From Streptomyces olivaceus (lineage in GTDB: Bacteria > Actinomycetota > Actinomycetes > Streptomycetales > Streptomycetaceae), in assembly GCF_000721235.1 (NCBI RefSeq), contig NZ_JOFH01000008.1, positions 135,391-199,390 on the forward strand: a DNA stretch of 64,000 nt, in the 5' to 3' direction. A program made the translations under genes and the position numbers. Every line of letters begins with the position of its first letter. The stretch's first letter is position 1. The notes below the pieces were generated by a model that saw only the letters and a list, made by a program, of their open reading frames with translations, had not been told where the DNA came from and ran no database searches. Of the stretch, positions 40,080-48,973 are shown piece after piece.

Positions 40080-40847
40080 TCAGAGGAACTCGGCCTTGCC
40101 CGGGCCCTCTTCGACGAAGCTGCGCATCCCGCGTTCGCGGTCCTCGGTCGCGAACAGGCCGGCGAACCAGTTCCGCTCGACGGCGAGTCCGGTCTCGATG
40201 TCGGTCTCCAGTCCCGTGTCGATCGCCTCCTTCGCCGCGCGCAGCGCGGTCGCGGGCCCCTTGGCGAGCCGCGCGGCCCACGCGTGCGCCTGCTCGTAGA
40301 CCTCGGCGGCCGGTACGACGCGGTCCACCAGGCCGAGGGCCAGCGCCTCCTCGGCCCTGACCTGGCGGCCGGTGAAGATCAGGTCCTTGGCCCTGGAGGG
40401 GCCGACCAACCGGGAGAGCCGCTGGGTGCCGCCCGCGCCCGGGATCAGGCCGAGCAGGATCTCGGGCTGGCCCAGCTTGGCGTTCTCCCCGGCGATGCGG
40501 AAGTCGGCGCAGAGGGCGAGTTCGCAGCCGCCGCCCAGCGCGTAGCCGGTCACCGCGGCGACCACCGGCTTGGGGATGCGGGCCACGGCCGTGAAGGCGT
40601 CCTGAAGGGCGCGGGCCCGCAGGATCATCGCGGCGTGGTCCATCACCTGCATCTCCTTGATGTCCGCGCCGGCCGCGAACACCTTCTCCCCGCCGTAGAG
40701 GACCACGGCGCGCACGTCCTCGCGCCGGGTGGCCTCTTCGGCCAGCTCCTTCAACCGGTCCTGGGTGGCGACGTCCAGTGCGTTCATGGGCGGGCGGTCC
40801 AGGCGCAGAGTGCCGACGCCGTCCGCTGCTTCGAGGGTTGCGGTCAT
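40080..40847 (-). CDS. Enoyl-CoA hydratase/isomerase (crotonase) family protein
   Basis: 255 residues of the crotonase fold. The oxyanion-hole segment is FAAGADIKEM. Both candidate catalytic glutamates are present: YALGGGCELALCADFRIA and GQPEILLGLIPGAGGTQRL. This combination fits a true enoyl-CoA hydratase (trans-2-enoyl-CoA to 3-hydroxyacyl-CoA, fatty-acid oxidation), but the acyl chain cannot be told. ATG at 40847 with a weak ribosome site. No other beta-oxidation gene is adjacent. It follows a strong terminator of the L,D-transpeptidase gene on the same strand. Confidence 0.93.
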   Translation of the reverse strand: MTATLEAADGVGTLRLDRPPMNALDVATQDRLKELAEEATRREDVRAVVLYGGEKVFAAGADIKEMQVMDHAAMILRARALQDAFTAVARIPKPVVAAVTGYALGGGCELALCADFRIAGENAKLGQPEILLGLIPGAGGTQRLSRLVGPSRAKDLIFTGRQVRAEEALALGLVDRVVPAAEVYEQAHAWAARLAKGPATALRAAKEAIDTGLETDIETGLAVERNWFAGLFATEDRERGMRSFVEEGPGKAEFL

Positions 40848-40876
40848 ACCCAGCAGGTTAACGACTACTAACGGCG

Positions 40877-40923
40877 ACGGCCCCGGTGCCGTACCTCACG
40901 ACGAGGTGCGGCACCGGGGCCGT
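40877..40923 (-). terminator. Strong terminator after the L,D-transpeptidase gene
   Basis: ACGGCCCCGGTGCCG (40877-40891) pairs with its complement at 40909-40923. A T-G wobble and ACCTC/GAGGT then extend the stem to about 21 pairs around the loop ACGAC. It lies 21 bases beyond the stop at 40945. Confidence 0.85.
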
Positions 40924-40944
40924 GCGGTCCACTCCCCCGAAGGC

Positions 40945-42144
40945 TCAGGCCTTCCACTTCTCCCAGGACATGTTCCAGCCGTTGAGGCCGTTGTCCGGGG
41001 CGATGGTGTCGTCCTCGGAGTTCTTCACGACGACCACGTCGCCGATGAGGGAGTTGTCGAAGAACCAGGCGGCCGGTGTCTTGCCGTCCCCGCCGCCGCG
41101 CACGTCGCGCAGCCCTATGCAGCCGTGGCTGGAGTTTCGGTTGCCGAAGGCGTCGCCGCCCCAGTAGTTGCCGTGGATGAAGGTGCCGGAGGTGGACAGG
41201 CGCATGGCGTGCGGGACGTCCTTGATGTCGTACTCGCCGCCGTAGCCGACGGTCTCGCCGTTCATGCGGGTCACGGGCAGCCGCTCGGTGATGACCATCT
41301 GGCCGTTCCAGGTCTCGTAGCCGGGCGATCCGGTGGTGACGGGGATCGTCTTGACGGTCTTGCCGTCCCGCACGACCTTCATCGTGTGCTTCTTGGCGTC
41401 CACGACGGAGACCTGGCTGCGGCCGACGGTGAAGGAGACGGACTTGGCCTGCTCGCCGTAGACGTCCTCGCGGCCCTCGACCCCGTCGAGGTTGAGGTCG
41501 ACGGTGACCTCGGTGCCGGGCTTCCAGTACTTCTCGGGACGGAAGTCGATCCGGTCGTTGCCGAACCAGTGGCTCTCGACCTCGACGGCCGGTTCGGTCT
41601 TGACGCGGATGGCCTTCTCGACGTCCTCGGGGTTGGTGATGCCCCGGTTGAAGCGGATCGAGAACGGCATGCCGACGCCGACCTTCGAGCCGTCCTCCGG
41701 CGTGAAGGTGCCGATGAAGGTGTTCTTCGGCGTCAGGGTGGTGAAGCGGGAGTCCTCGGCGGCCGAGCGGCCCTCGGAGTCCTTGGCGACCGCGTGCACG
41801 CTGTACGTGGTGGAGGCGGCCAGGTGGGTGGACGGCGTCCAGGTGGCGCCGTCCTTGGATATCTCGCCGTCGAGTTCGGTGCCCTTGGCGTCCTTGACGA
41901 CGACCTCGGTCAGTCTGCCCTTCTCGGCACCGACCTTGAGGGCGCCGGCGGTCTCGACGGACTTGGCCCCGTTCTCCGGTGCGACCGTGACGACGGCCTC
42001 GGACTGCTTGCTCTGTGCCGCCGTGGAGTCCTCGCCGTTCCCCTTGCCGTCCGCGGCTCCCGAGCCCGAACCGCCTCCGCCGCACGCGGTGACGGCCAGC
42101 AACAGCACCCCGAGTACCGCCCCCGATATCGGACGCACGTTCAC
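40945..42144 (-). CDS. L,D-transpeptidase lipoprotein with Ig-like domain, copy 1
   Basis: Cross-links peptidoglycan through 3-3 bonds outside the membrane. 399 residues from GTG 42144 (AGGGGAG six bases upstream). Lipoprotein signal ending VTAC followed by a Gly-rich linker. Two Ig-like domains follow (VVTVAPENGAKSVETAGALKV; TFIGTFTPEDGSKVGVGMPFSI). The YkuD catalytic domain carries His in TFIHGNYWGG and the nucleophile in SSHGCIGLRDV. It ends with the WNMSWEKWKA-type C-terminal segment. A close paralogue lies 155 bases upstream, facing the same way. Layout matches mycobacterial LdtMt2-type enzymes, which resist most beta-lactams except carbapenems. Confidence 0.94.
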   Translation of the reverse strand: MNVRPISGAVLGVLLLAVTACGGGGSGSGAADGKGNGEDSTAAQSKQSEAVVTVAPENGAKSVETAGALKVGAEKGRLTEVVVKDAKGTELDGEISKDGATWTPSTHLAASTTYSVHAVAKDSEGRSAAEDSRFTTLTPKNTFIGTFTPEDGSKVGVGMPFSIRFNRGITNPEDVEKAIRVKTEPAVEVESHWFGNDRIDFRPEKYWKPGTEVTVDLNLDGVEGREDVYGEQAKSVSFTVGRSQVSVVDAKKHTMKVVRDGKTVKTIPVTTGSPGYETWNGQMVITERLPVTRMNGETVGYGGEYDIKDVPHAMRLSTSGTFIHGNYWGGDAFGNRNSSHGCIGLRDVRGGGDGKTPAAWFFDNSLIGDVVVVKNSEDDTIAPDNGLNGWNMSWEKWKA

Positions 42145-42299
42145 CTTGATCTCCCCTCGCCGGGCCGGTCCGGCCCGCACACCCCGGTGCGCCGACGCGC
42201 ACCGGCAGATCGTAACCGCAGGCCAGCGGCTCAGGGCACTGGTGAAATGTCACCGTTCCGTACCGAGTTGGGCGGCCGGGCGAGGGGTGGGCGCCGGAA

Positions 42300-43556
42300 T
42301 CACTTCACCGCGCTGCCCGCCGTCCACTCCTTCCACTTCATGTTCCAGCCGCTGAGCCCGTTGTCGGGCGCGACCGTCTTGTCCTTGCTGTGGACCACCT
42401 CGACGACGTCGCCCACGAGGCTGCGGTCGAAGAACCAGCCCGCCGGCGTCTCGGCGCCGCCGCCCTTGACGTCGCGCAGCCCGACGCAGCCGTGGCTCAC
42501 GTTGGCCCGGCCGAAGGTGTCCGCGGGCGCCCAGTAGTTGCCGTGCAGGAAGGTTCCGGAGCTGGTCAGGCGGATGGCGTGCGGGACGTCGGGGATGTCG
42601 TACTCGCCGCCGAAACCGACCGTGCGGCTGTTCATCCGGGTGACGTCGAGCAGCTCGGTGATCACCATTTTGCCGTTGTACGTGGGCGTGGTCGGCGCCC
42701 CCGCGGTGATCGGCACGGTGGCCAGCAGGGTGCCGTCGCGGCGCACCTCCATGGTCCGGCGCAGCGCGTCGACGCGGGAGACCTGGTCGCGCCCCACGGT
42801 GAAGGAGACCGTCTTGTCCTGGAGCCCGTAGGCCCCCTCGGCGCCCTCGACGTCGCGCAGGTCCAGGTCGACGGTGACCTCGGTCCCGGGTTTCCAGTAC
42901 TCCTGGGGCCGGAAGTCGAGGCGGTCCTTGCCGAACCAGTGGGGGCGGATCTCGGCGGCGGGCTCCGCGGTGACCGAGACGGCGCGCTCGACGGCGGCGC
43001 GGTCGGTGATCTCGCGGTTGAACTCCAGCGAAACGATCATTCCGGTGCCGACGACCGAGCGGTTCTCGGGGGCGACGTAGGCGATGAAGCGTTCCTCGGG
43101 GACCTTGGTGGTGAACGTGGTGTGCCGGGCCGAGCGGTGTCCGCCGCCGTCCACGGCGACGGCGTCGACCGTGTACTTGGCGGCCGGGGCGAGCCGGTTC
43201 GCCTCGGGCCGCCAGCTGCGGCCGTCGCCGGAGATCCGGCCCGGCACCTCGGTCTCCCGCGCGTCCTGCGACCGGAGGACCTTCACCGACTCCAGCCGGC
43301 CGTCGGGCACCCGCACCGACAGCTTCTCGTCCGGCGGTACGGCCTTGTCACCGTCGCCCGGGGCGATCCGGATGACGTCTTCCGCGGCCGGGGCCTTGCC
43401 GAACATCTCGCCGATGCCCGAGCCGATGCCGGAACCGATCCCACCCCCGTCCGAGGTGCATCCGGTGGCCCCGGCCAGCAGTCCTGCCCATGTCAGTACG
43501 GCGGCCAGAGCGGCGCCCGCGCGCCGTGCGCGCCCGTGTACGTGCCTCACATCCAC
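42300..43556 (-). CDS. L,D-transpeptidase lipoprotein with Ig-like domain, copy 2
   Basis: 418 residues, the paralogue of the gene at 40945. N-terminal basic stretch (RHVHGRARRAG), hydrophobic core and lipobox ending ATGC. Then a Gly/Ile repeat (GGIGSGIGSGIGEM), two Ig-like domains and the YkuD domain with LHGNYWAPADTFGRANVSHGCVGLRDV. It shares YWKPGTEVTVDL, FNREIT-type and WFFD motifs with copy 1. The start is uncertain: GTG 43556 or GTG 43550, neither with a good ribosome site. The long open frame upstream to 44009 is antisense to the glgX repeat and is rejected. Divergent from glgX. Confidence 0.92.
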   Translation of the reverse strand: MDVRHVHGRARRAGAALAAVLTWAGLLAGATGCTSDGGGIGSGIGSGIGEMFGKAPAAEDVIRIAPGDGDKAVPPDEKLSVRVPDGRLESVKVLRSQDARETEVPGRISGDGRSWRPEANRLAPAAKYTVDAVAVDGGGHRSARHTTFTTKVPEERFIAYVAPENRSVVGTGMIVSLEFNREITDRAAVERAVSVTAEPAAEIRPHWFGKDRLDFRPQEYWKPGTEVTVDLDLRDVEGAEGAYGLQDKTVSFTVGRDQVSRVDALRRTMEVRRDGTLLATVPITAGAPTTPTYNGKMVITELLDVTRMNSRTVGFGGEYDIPDVPHAIRLTSSGTFLHGNYWAPADTFGRANVSHGCVGLRDVKGGGAETPAGWFFDRSLVGDVVEVVHSKDKTVAPDNGLSGWNMKWKEWTAGSAVK

Positions 43557-43704
43557 CCGTAACGACCGGCCGGCCCCGGGGAAACGTGAGTGCGAGCCAC
43601 CCGGTGGGCAGAACTGTGGGGAGAGCGGTGCGACGGGGAGCGGCGGCCGGGACGCCGCACGCCCTCCGCCGGACGTCGTTCCACGAGCCGTGGGAGGCTG
43701 ACAG

Positions 43705-46083
43705 GTGTCCAGCGCAGCCGAGCAGGAGGCGGTGGCCGGGAAGCGGGACGCCGCGGACGGGACGACCGCCGCCACGGTGGACGGCACCGTGGTCGACAGC
43801 GCCGTGGTCGACAGCGGCCTGATCGACGGCACCGTGAGAGACGCCGCCGTGATGGACGGCACCGTGGAGAACGGCACCGTGATCGACGCCGCCCTGGTCA
43901 ACGGCGTACGGCACTCCGCGCGACCAGCCGTCGTCCCCGCCCGGCCGGGCACCCCGGTGCCGCTGGGCGCCCGGTTCCGGACCGGCCCCGACCAGGTGGC
44001 GGGGACCAACTTCGCGCTGTGGGCGGGCGGGGCGGAGTCGGTGGAGCTGTGCCTGTTCGACGCGCCGGGCGCGGGCGGCCGGGAGAGCCGGGTGCGGCTG
44101 GCCGAGCAGACCCACGGGATCTGGCACGCCTTCGTGCCGGGCGTGCTCCCCGGGCAGCGCTACGGCTATCGGGTGCACGGCCGCTGGGACCCGTGGACCG
44201 GCGCCCGCTGGAACCCGGCGAAGCTGCTGCTCGACCCGTACGCCCGCGCCGTGGACGGCGGCTTCGGGCTGCCGCCCGAGGTGTACGGGCACGTCCGCGA
44301 CTGGCCGGACCAGCGGGTGGCGGACACCGTGCGCGACGACCGGGACTCGGCGCCGTACGTCCCCAAGGGCGTCGTGGTCCATGACGACGACGACTGGTCG
44401 GACGACCGCAGGCCCAAGACGCCGTGGGCGGACTCCGTCATCTACGAACTCCACGTGCGCGGTTTCACCAAGCTGCACCCCGGCATCCCGCCCGAGCTGC
44501 GCGGCACGTACGCGGGACTCGCGCACCCGGCGGCCGTCGAGCACCTGACCCGCCTCGGCGTGACGGCGGTGGAACTGCTGCCGGTGCACCAGTTCGCGCA
44601 CGAGGGCCACCTGCTCGACCGCGGCCTGCGCAACTACTGGGGCTACAACTCGATCGGCTACTTCGCCCCGCACGCCGCCTACGCCGCGTCCGGCACCACC
44701 GGCGAGCAGGTCGGCGAGTTCAAGCGGATGGTGCGGGCGCTGCACGCGGCGGGCATCGAGGTCATCCTCGACGTGGTCTACAACCACACGGCGGAGGCCG
44801 GTGAGCTGGGCCCGATGCTCTCCCTGAAGGGCATCGACAACCACGGCTACTACCGCCTCCAGCCGGACGCCCGCCGCTACGCCGACTACACCGGCTGCGG
44901 CAACACCCTGCACGTCGTGCAGCCGCACGTGCTGCGTCTGATCACCGACTCGCTGCGGTACTGGGTGACGGAGATGGGCGTCGACGGCTTCCGATTCGAC
45001 CTGGCGGCGGCGCTGGCCCGCTCGATGCACGACGTCGACATGCTCTCCCCGTTCCTCGCGGTGATCGCGCAGGATCCGGTGCTGCGCCGGGTGAAGCTGA
45101 TCGCCGAGCCGTGGGACGTGGGCTCGGGCGGCTACCAGGTGGGCGCGTTCCCGCCGCTGTGGACGGAGTGGAACGACCGCTACCGGGACGCGGTGCGGGA
45201 CTTCTGGCGGCACGCGCTGCCGGACGTGCGCGAGATGGGCTACCGCCTGTCGGGCTCCAGCGACCTCTACGCCTGGGGCGGGCGGCGGCCGTACGCCTCG
45301 GTCAACTTCGTCACCGCGCACGACGGTTTCACGCTGCGGGACCTGGTGTCCTACGAGCGCAAGCACAACGAGGCGAACGGCGAGGGCAACCGGGACGGCA
45401 CGGACGACAACCGGTCCTGGAACTGCGGGGCCGAGGGCGAGAGCGACGACGCGGACATCCGGGCCCTGCGCCGCCGCCAGCTGCGCAACCTGCTGACCAC
45501 GCTCCTGCTGTCGACCGGCGTGCCGATGCTGGTCGCGGGCGACGAGATGGGCCGCACGCAGGGCGGCAGCAACAACGCCTACTGCCAGGACAACGAGACC
45601 GGCTGGGTGGACTGGAGCCTCCTCGGCGACCCCGAGTGGCGGCCCCTGTTCGACCTGGTCTCCCGGCTGATCGCGCTGCGCCACCGCCACCCCGTCCTGC
45701 GCCGCCGGGCCTTCTTCTCCGGCCGGGCGCACTCCGCGGACGGCCTGCGCGACCTGGCCTGGTTCACCGCGGGCGGCACGGAGATGACCGAACGGGACTG
45801 GTACGCCCCCGCCGCGACCCTCGGCATGTATCTGTCGGGGCGCGACATACCGGGCCGCGACGAGCACGGCGACCCGGTCACCGACGACAGCTTCCTGGCC
45901 GTCCTGCACGCCGGGGACGCACCGGTCGACGTCGTGCTGCCGGGACCGCCGTGGGCGGAGCGGTACGAGGTGGTCGTCGACACCGGCCGGGAGGAGCAGG
46001 ACGGGGCGCCGGGCACCGCGCACCCGGCGGGAACGGCGGTCCGGGTCCCGGCCCGGACGGTGCTGCTGCTGCGCGCGGGGTGA
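43705..46083 (+). CDS. glgX: Glycogen debranching enzyme GlgX
   Basis: Isoamylase-type GH13 enzyme that removes alpha-1,6 branches from phosphorylase-limit glycogen. 792 residues, longer than usual because of a ~75-residue N-terminal addition. After it come a CBM48-like domain (GTNFALWAGGAESVELCLFD) and the GH13 barrel: VYNHTAEAG; nucleophile Asp in VDGFRFDLAAAL; acid Glu in LIAEPWDVG; FVTAHDGFTLRDLVSY; NAYCQDNETGWVDW. The N-terminal addition contains eight five-residue repeats (see repeat entry). GTG start at 43705 with GGGAGG at good spacing. It acts with glgP and glgE some 17-20 kb downstream. Confidence 0.95.
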   Translation: MSSAAEQEAVAGKRDAADGTTAATVDGTVVDSAVVDSGLIDGTVRDAAVMDGTVENGTVIDAALVNGVRHSARPAVVPARPGTPVPLGARFRTGPDQVAGTNFALWAGGAESVELCLFDAPGAGGRESRVRLAEQTHGIWHAFVPGVLPGQRYGYRVHGRWDPWTGARWNPAKLLLDPYARAVDGGFGLPPEVYGHVRDWPDQRVADTVRDDRDSAPYVPKGVVVHDDDDWSDDRRPKTPWADSVIYELHVRGFTKLHPGIPPELRGTYAGLAHPAAVEHLTRLGVTAVELLPVHQFAHEGHLLDRGLRNYWGYNSIGYFAPHAAYAASGTTGEQVGEFKRMVRALHAAGIEVILDVVYNHTAEAGELGPMLSLKGIDNHGYYRLQPDARRYADYTGCGNTLHVVQPHVLRLITDSLRYWVTEMGVDGFRFDLAAALARSMHDVDMLSPFLAVIAQDPVLRRVKLIAEPWDVGSGGYQVGAFPPLWTEWNDRYRDAVRDFWRHALPDVREMGYRLSGSSDLYAWGGRRPYASVNFVTAHDGFTLRDLVSYERKHNEANGEGNRDGTDDNRSWNCGAEGESDDADIRALRRRQLRNLLTTLLLSTGVPMLVAGDEMGRTQGGSNNAYCQDNETGWVDWSLLGDPEWRPLFDLVSRLIALRHRHPVLRRRAFFSGRAHSADGLRDLAWFTAGGTEMTERDWYAPAATLGMYLSGRDIPGRDEHGDPVTDDSFLAVLHAGDAPVDVVLPGPPWAERYEVVVDTGREEQDGAPGTAHPAGTAVRVPARTVLLLRAG
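43780..43899 (+). repeat. Eight 15-bp tandem repeats in the glgX N-terminus
   Basis: Eight units of exactly 15 bases (GACGGCACCGTGGTC type) encode DGTVV, DSAVV, DSGLI, DGTVR, DAAVM, DGTVE, NGTVI and DAALV, consensus [DN]-[GSA]-x-[VL]-x. The DNA identity between units is high and the period is a multiple of three, the mark of recent slippage expansion within a coding region. Confidence 0.9.
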
Positions 46084-46149
46084 GCGGGGGCGGCGGGACT
46101 GCGGGGCGGCGGGGGCCTTCGGGGCTGCGTGGGCCTTCGGGGCGGCCGG

Positions 46150-46812
46150 TCAGCCGAGGATGCCGCGGTCGTACGCCGCCGCGACGGCCGCCGCGCGGTC
46201 GTTCACGCCGAGCTTGGCGTACAGGTGCGTGAGGTGGGTCTTCACGGTCGCCTCGCTGATGAACAGCTCCCGGGCGATCTCCTTGTTGGAGGTGCCGCGC
46301 GCCACCAGGCCCAGCACCTCGCGCTCGCGGGCGGACAGGGGCTCGCCGCCGGGGGTCTTCGGGGCGCGGACCGCCGAGACCAGGCGGGAGGCGACCGCCG
46401 GGGAGAGGACCGTGCGTCCCCGCGCCGCCGCGCGGACCGCGGTGAACAGGTCGTCGCGGGGCGCGTCCTTGAGGAGGTAGCCGGTCGCACCGGCCTCGAT
46501 CGCGGGCAGGGTGTCGGAGTCGGTGTCGTACGTGGTGAGCACGAGCACCCGGGCGCGGGCGCCGCGCCGGGTCAGCTCCCGGATGGCGTCCACCCCGGAA
46601 CCGCCCGGCATCCGCAGGTCCATCAGGATCACGTCCGGGTCGAGCGCGGCGGCCAGCGCCAGGGCCTCCGTGCCGCCCGCCGCCTCGCCCAGGACGCGGA
46701 AACCGGGAGCGGCCTCGAACATGCCGCGCAGGCCGTCGCGGACCACGGGGTGGTCGTCGACGACGAGGAGGGAGATCACGGGGTCGTCGCCCCTCGCGCT
46801 GTCATCGGTCAT
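46150..46812 (-). CDS. NarL/LuxR-family response regulator (LiaR/DesR-like)
   Basis: 220 residues. Receiver with LLVVDDHPVVRDGLRGMF, phosphoacceptor Asp in VILMDLRMPGGSGVDAI, Lys in GYLLKDAPRDDLF. LuxR HTH: LSAREREVLGLVARGTSNKEIARELFISEATVKTHLTHLYAKLG. The start overlaps the end of the kinase gene by 11 bases, so the pair is coupled. Last gene of a four-gene operon (ATPase, permease, kinase, regulator). It probably controls that exporter and perhaps the divergent exporter cluster. Confidence 0.94.
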   Translation of the reverse strand: MTDDSARGDDPVISLLVVDDHPVVRDGLRGMFEAAPGFRVLGEAAGGTEALALAAALDPDVILMDLRMPGGSGVDAIRELTRRGARARVLVLTTYDTDSDTLPAIEAGATGYLLKDAPRDDLFTAVRAAARGRTVLSPAVASRLVSAVRAPKTPGGEPLSAREREVLGLVARGTSNKEIARELFISEATVKTHLTHLYAKLGVNDRAAAVAAAYDRGILG

Positions 46813-48220
46813 GGCGGACCAACGGTACGCGAGCCGAGACGGCTGTGCCGTGGCCCGGTTCCGCCTCGACGGTGAGCGAACCGGCGATGCGCTCGGCGCG
46901 CGCCCGCATGCCGGCGAGGCCGAAGCCGCCCGTGCCGGTGCGCCGCCGTGCGGCCGGCGGGTCGAAGCCCCGGCCGTCGTCGCGGATGTCGAGGGTGACC
47001 TCGTCGCCCATGTAGGAGAGGGTGACGCCGACCCGGCCGGCGGCGGCGTGCCGGGCCGTGTTGGACAGGGCCTCCTCGGCGATGCGCAGGAGCGTGGCGG
47101 CGACCTCGTCGTGGAGGTGCTCGGCGGTGCCGGTGACGGTGAACCGGGGCTCGACGCCGGTGCGCTCGCCCCACCGCTTCACCGTCTTCCTCAGCGCGTC
47201 CGGCAGCCCGTCCTCGGCCAGCGCGGCCGGCGCGAGGTTGTGCACGGAGCGGCGGGCCTCGCCGAGGCTGTGCCGGGCCAGGGCGAGGGCCCGGTCCAGA
47301 TGGGCGCGTTCGAGGTCCGCGTCCTCGGCGGCCGTCACGACCTGGAGCTGCGCGATGATGCCGGTCAGGCCCTGGGCGAGGGTGTCGTGGATCTCGGCGG
47401 CGAGCCGCCCGCGCTCGTCGGCGACCCCCGCCTCCCGGGCCTGGACGAGGAGCTGGGCGTGCAGGGCGGCGTTCTCGTCGAGCGCCTGCTGCAGCGCGGT
47501 GTTGGTGCGCTCCAGCTCGGCGATGGTCTCGACCCTGGCGCGGCTGCGGGCCGCCTCCGTCTCGGCGAGGCGGGCGAACACCACGAGGAGTACGACGTTG
47601 ACCGCGAGGATCGCGCCGAACAGCACCCAGCCCGCCGCGTCGTCCGGCGGCAGCCCGCCCGACTGCGAGCCCGCGATGGTCACCGCGGTCAGGAACAGGC
47701 CGGGCTTGAGCAGCCGGGGCGGCAGCAGCCGGTCGACGCCGAAGTAGCCGGAGTAGGCGTAGAAACCGAAGAGCGGGTTGAGCCAGGCCAGGACGAAGGC
47801 GATGGCGCAGCGCGCGAAGTAGAGGGAGGCGCTCGCCGGGGTGGGTCCGGGGCGGGTGCGGGCCGTCCTGGCCCACCACAGCTGCAGGGCGGCCGCGACC
47901 GCGACGAGGGCTCCCGCGAGATACCACTGCTCCGTGGTCGTGCCGATCAGGTCGGAGGCCGCCGCGGCGACGGCCGTGCCGACCGCGAGCAGGCCGAACG
48001 GCCCCCACTGGTGGACCGCCGTCCACTGGTGCTCGACGGTCCCCTGCTCGACGGTCCCCGCCGGGTGCTCGGCGCTCCCCGCCCGGCGCGCGGCGGTCCC
48101 CGTCCGGTGGGCGGCCGTCCGCGCCCGGCACTCCACGGCCCCTGCTTCGGTCATCGGGCCAGTCTCGGCCATCGGCACTCCCGTGCCCAGCGGCCGGGTG
48201 CGCGGTGCCTTCGTGGTCAC
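46802..48220 (-). CDS. Sensor histidine kinase (HisKA_3) of the ABC-2 operon
   Basis: 472 residues. A ~70-residue N-terminal region of Ala/Thr/His/Arg repeats (RTGTAARRAG, AGTVEQGTVEHQW) comes first. About six membrane segments follow. A coiled-coil (ETIAELERTNTALQQALDENAALHAQ) leads to the phosphoacceptor helix ERGRLAAEIHDTLAQGLTG. The HATPase has EEALSNTARHAAAGRV, IRDDGRGFDP and GFGLAGMRARAERIAG. GTG start four bases after the permease gene's end. Partner of the regulator at 46150. The ligand is unknown; by analogy with LiaRS/DesKR-type systems, membrane stress or drugs are possible (inference). Confidence 0.93.
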   Translation of the reverse strand: MTTKAPRTRPLGTGVPMAETGPMTEAGAVECRARTAAHRTGTAARRAGSAEHPAGTVEQGTVEHQWTAVHQWGPFGLLAVGTAVAAAASDLIGTTTEQWYLAGALVAVAAALQLWWARTARTRPGPTPASASLYFARCAIAFVLAWLNPLFGFYAYSGYFGVDRLLPPRLLKPGLFLTAVTIAGSQSGGLPPDDAAGWVLFGAILAVNVVLLVVFARLAETEAARSRARVETIAELERTNTALQQALDENAALHAQLLVQAREAGVADERGRLAAEIHDTLAQGLTGIIAQLQVVTAAEDADLERAHLDRALALARHSLGEARRSVHNLAPAALAEDGLPDALRKTVKRWGERTGVEPRFTVTGTAEHLHDEVAATLLRIAEEALSNTARHAAAGRVGVTLSYMGDEVTLDIRDDGRGFDPPAARRRTGTGGFGLAGMRARAERIAGSLTVEAEPGHGTAVSARVPLVRHDR

Positions 48221-48223
48221 TCC

Positions 48224-48973
48224 CTACTCCCAGCGGAACCGGCGCGCGGCCGACCGGGTGAGCAGCGCCGTCCAGGCGACCAGGACCGCCAGGTGGGACC
48301 AGCCCGGCCAGTCGCCGGCCGCGGCCTCGTTGAGTGCCTGCGCGGCGGCGCCGAAGGGGGTCCAGCCCACGATCTCGGCCAGCAGGTCCGGCATGGCCTG
48401 CACCGGCAGCCACACGCCCGCGCAGAACATCGCCGGGAAGAGCGCGGCGGAGCCGACCGCGCCGGCCATCTTCGTGGTGCGGGACAGGGCGGACAGCAGC
48501 GCGCCCAGCGAGAGCGCGGCGAGCACGGCGAGGAGCAGCGCGAGGAGGTAGCCGAGGGGCTGCTCGGGCAGCGTGACGCCGAAGCCGAGCCGGCCGACCG
48601 CCAGCGCGAGCAGCGCCGAGAGCAGGGCGGCCCCGCCGGTGACCACCATCTGCGCGGACAGCAGCGCGGCCGGGCGCACCGGTGTGGCGGACATCCGGCG
48701 CAGGATGCCGCGCTCCCGGTAGCCGGTGAGGACCTGCGGCATGCCCTGGAGGCCGCCGACGGTCAGGCCGAGCAGCACGGCCACCGGCACGTAGGCGTCG
48801 ACCGGGCGAAGCCCGCCGAAGGAGGGGTCGGCCTCGCGGAAGGACGGGACGGAGCCGAGGACCACCAGCAGCAGCGTCGGGAACAGCAGCAGCCAGAACA
48901 GGGCGCCGGGTTCGCGGCGGAACAGGCGCAGCTCGGTCCGCAGCACGGCGGTGTCGAAGACGTCGGTGGTCAT
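48224..48973 (-). CDS. ABC-2 type exporter permease
   Basis: 249-residue membrane protein with six hydrophobic segments. It begins TELRLFRREPGALFWLLLFPTLLLV and carries the ABC-2 signature region YRERGILRRMSATPVRP, the loop typical of drug/lipid exporters. Its ATG overlaps the stop of the ATPase gene (ATGA), so the two are translated together. Operon partner of the two-component genes downstream. The substrate is unknown; antibiotic or lipid export is the usual role of such sets. Confidence 0.92.
   Translation of the reverse strand: MTTDVFDTAVLRTELRLFRREPGALFWLLLFPTLLLVVLGSVPSFREADPSFGGLRPVDAYVPVAVLLGLTVGGLQGMPQVLTGYRERGILRRMSATPVRPAALLSAQMVVTGGAALLSALLALAVGRLGFGVTLPEQPLGYLLALLLAVLAALSLGALLSALSRTTKMAGAVGSAALFPAMFCAGVWLPVQAMPDLLAEIVGWTPFGAAAQALNEAAAGDWPGWSHLAVLVAWTALLTRSAARRFRWE

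Noticed and set aside
43557..44009. N-terminal extension of L,D-transpeptidase copy 2
   Set aside because: It is antisense to the 15-bp repeats of glgX, so the repeated TVPS-like peptides are a mirror of that repeat; the lipoprotein signal begins at 43556.
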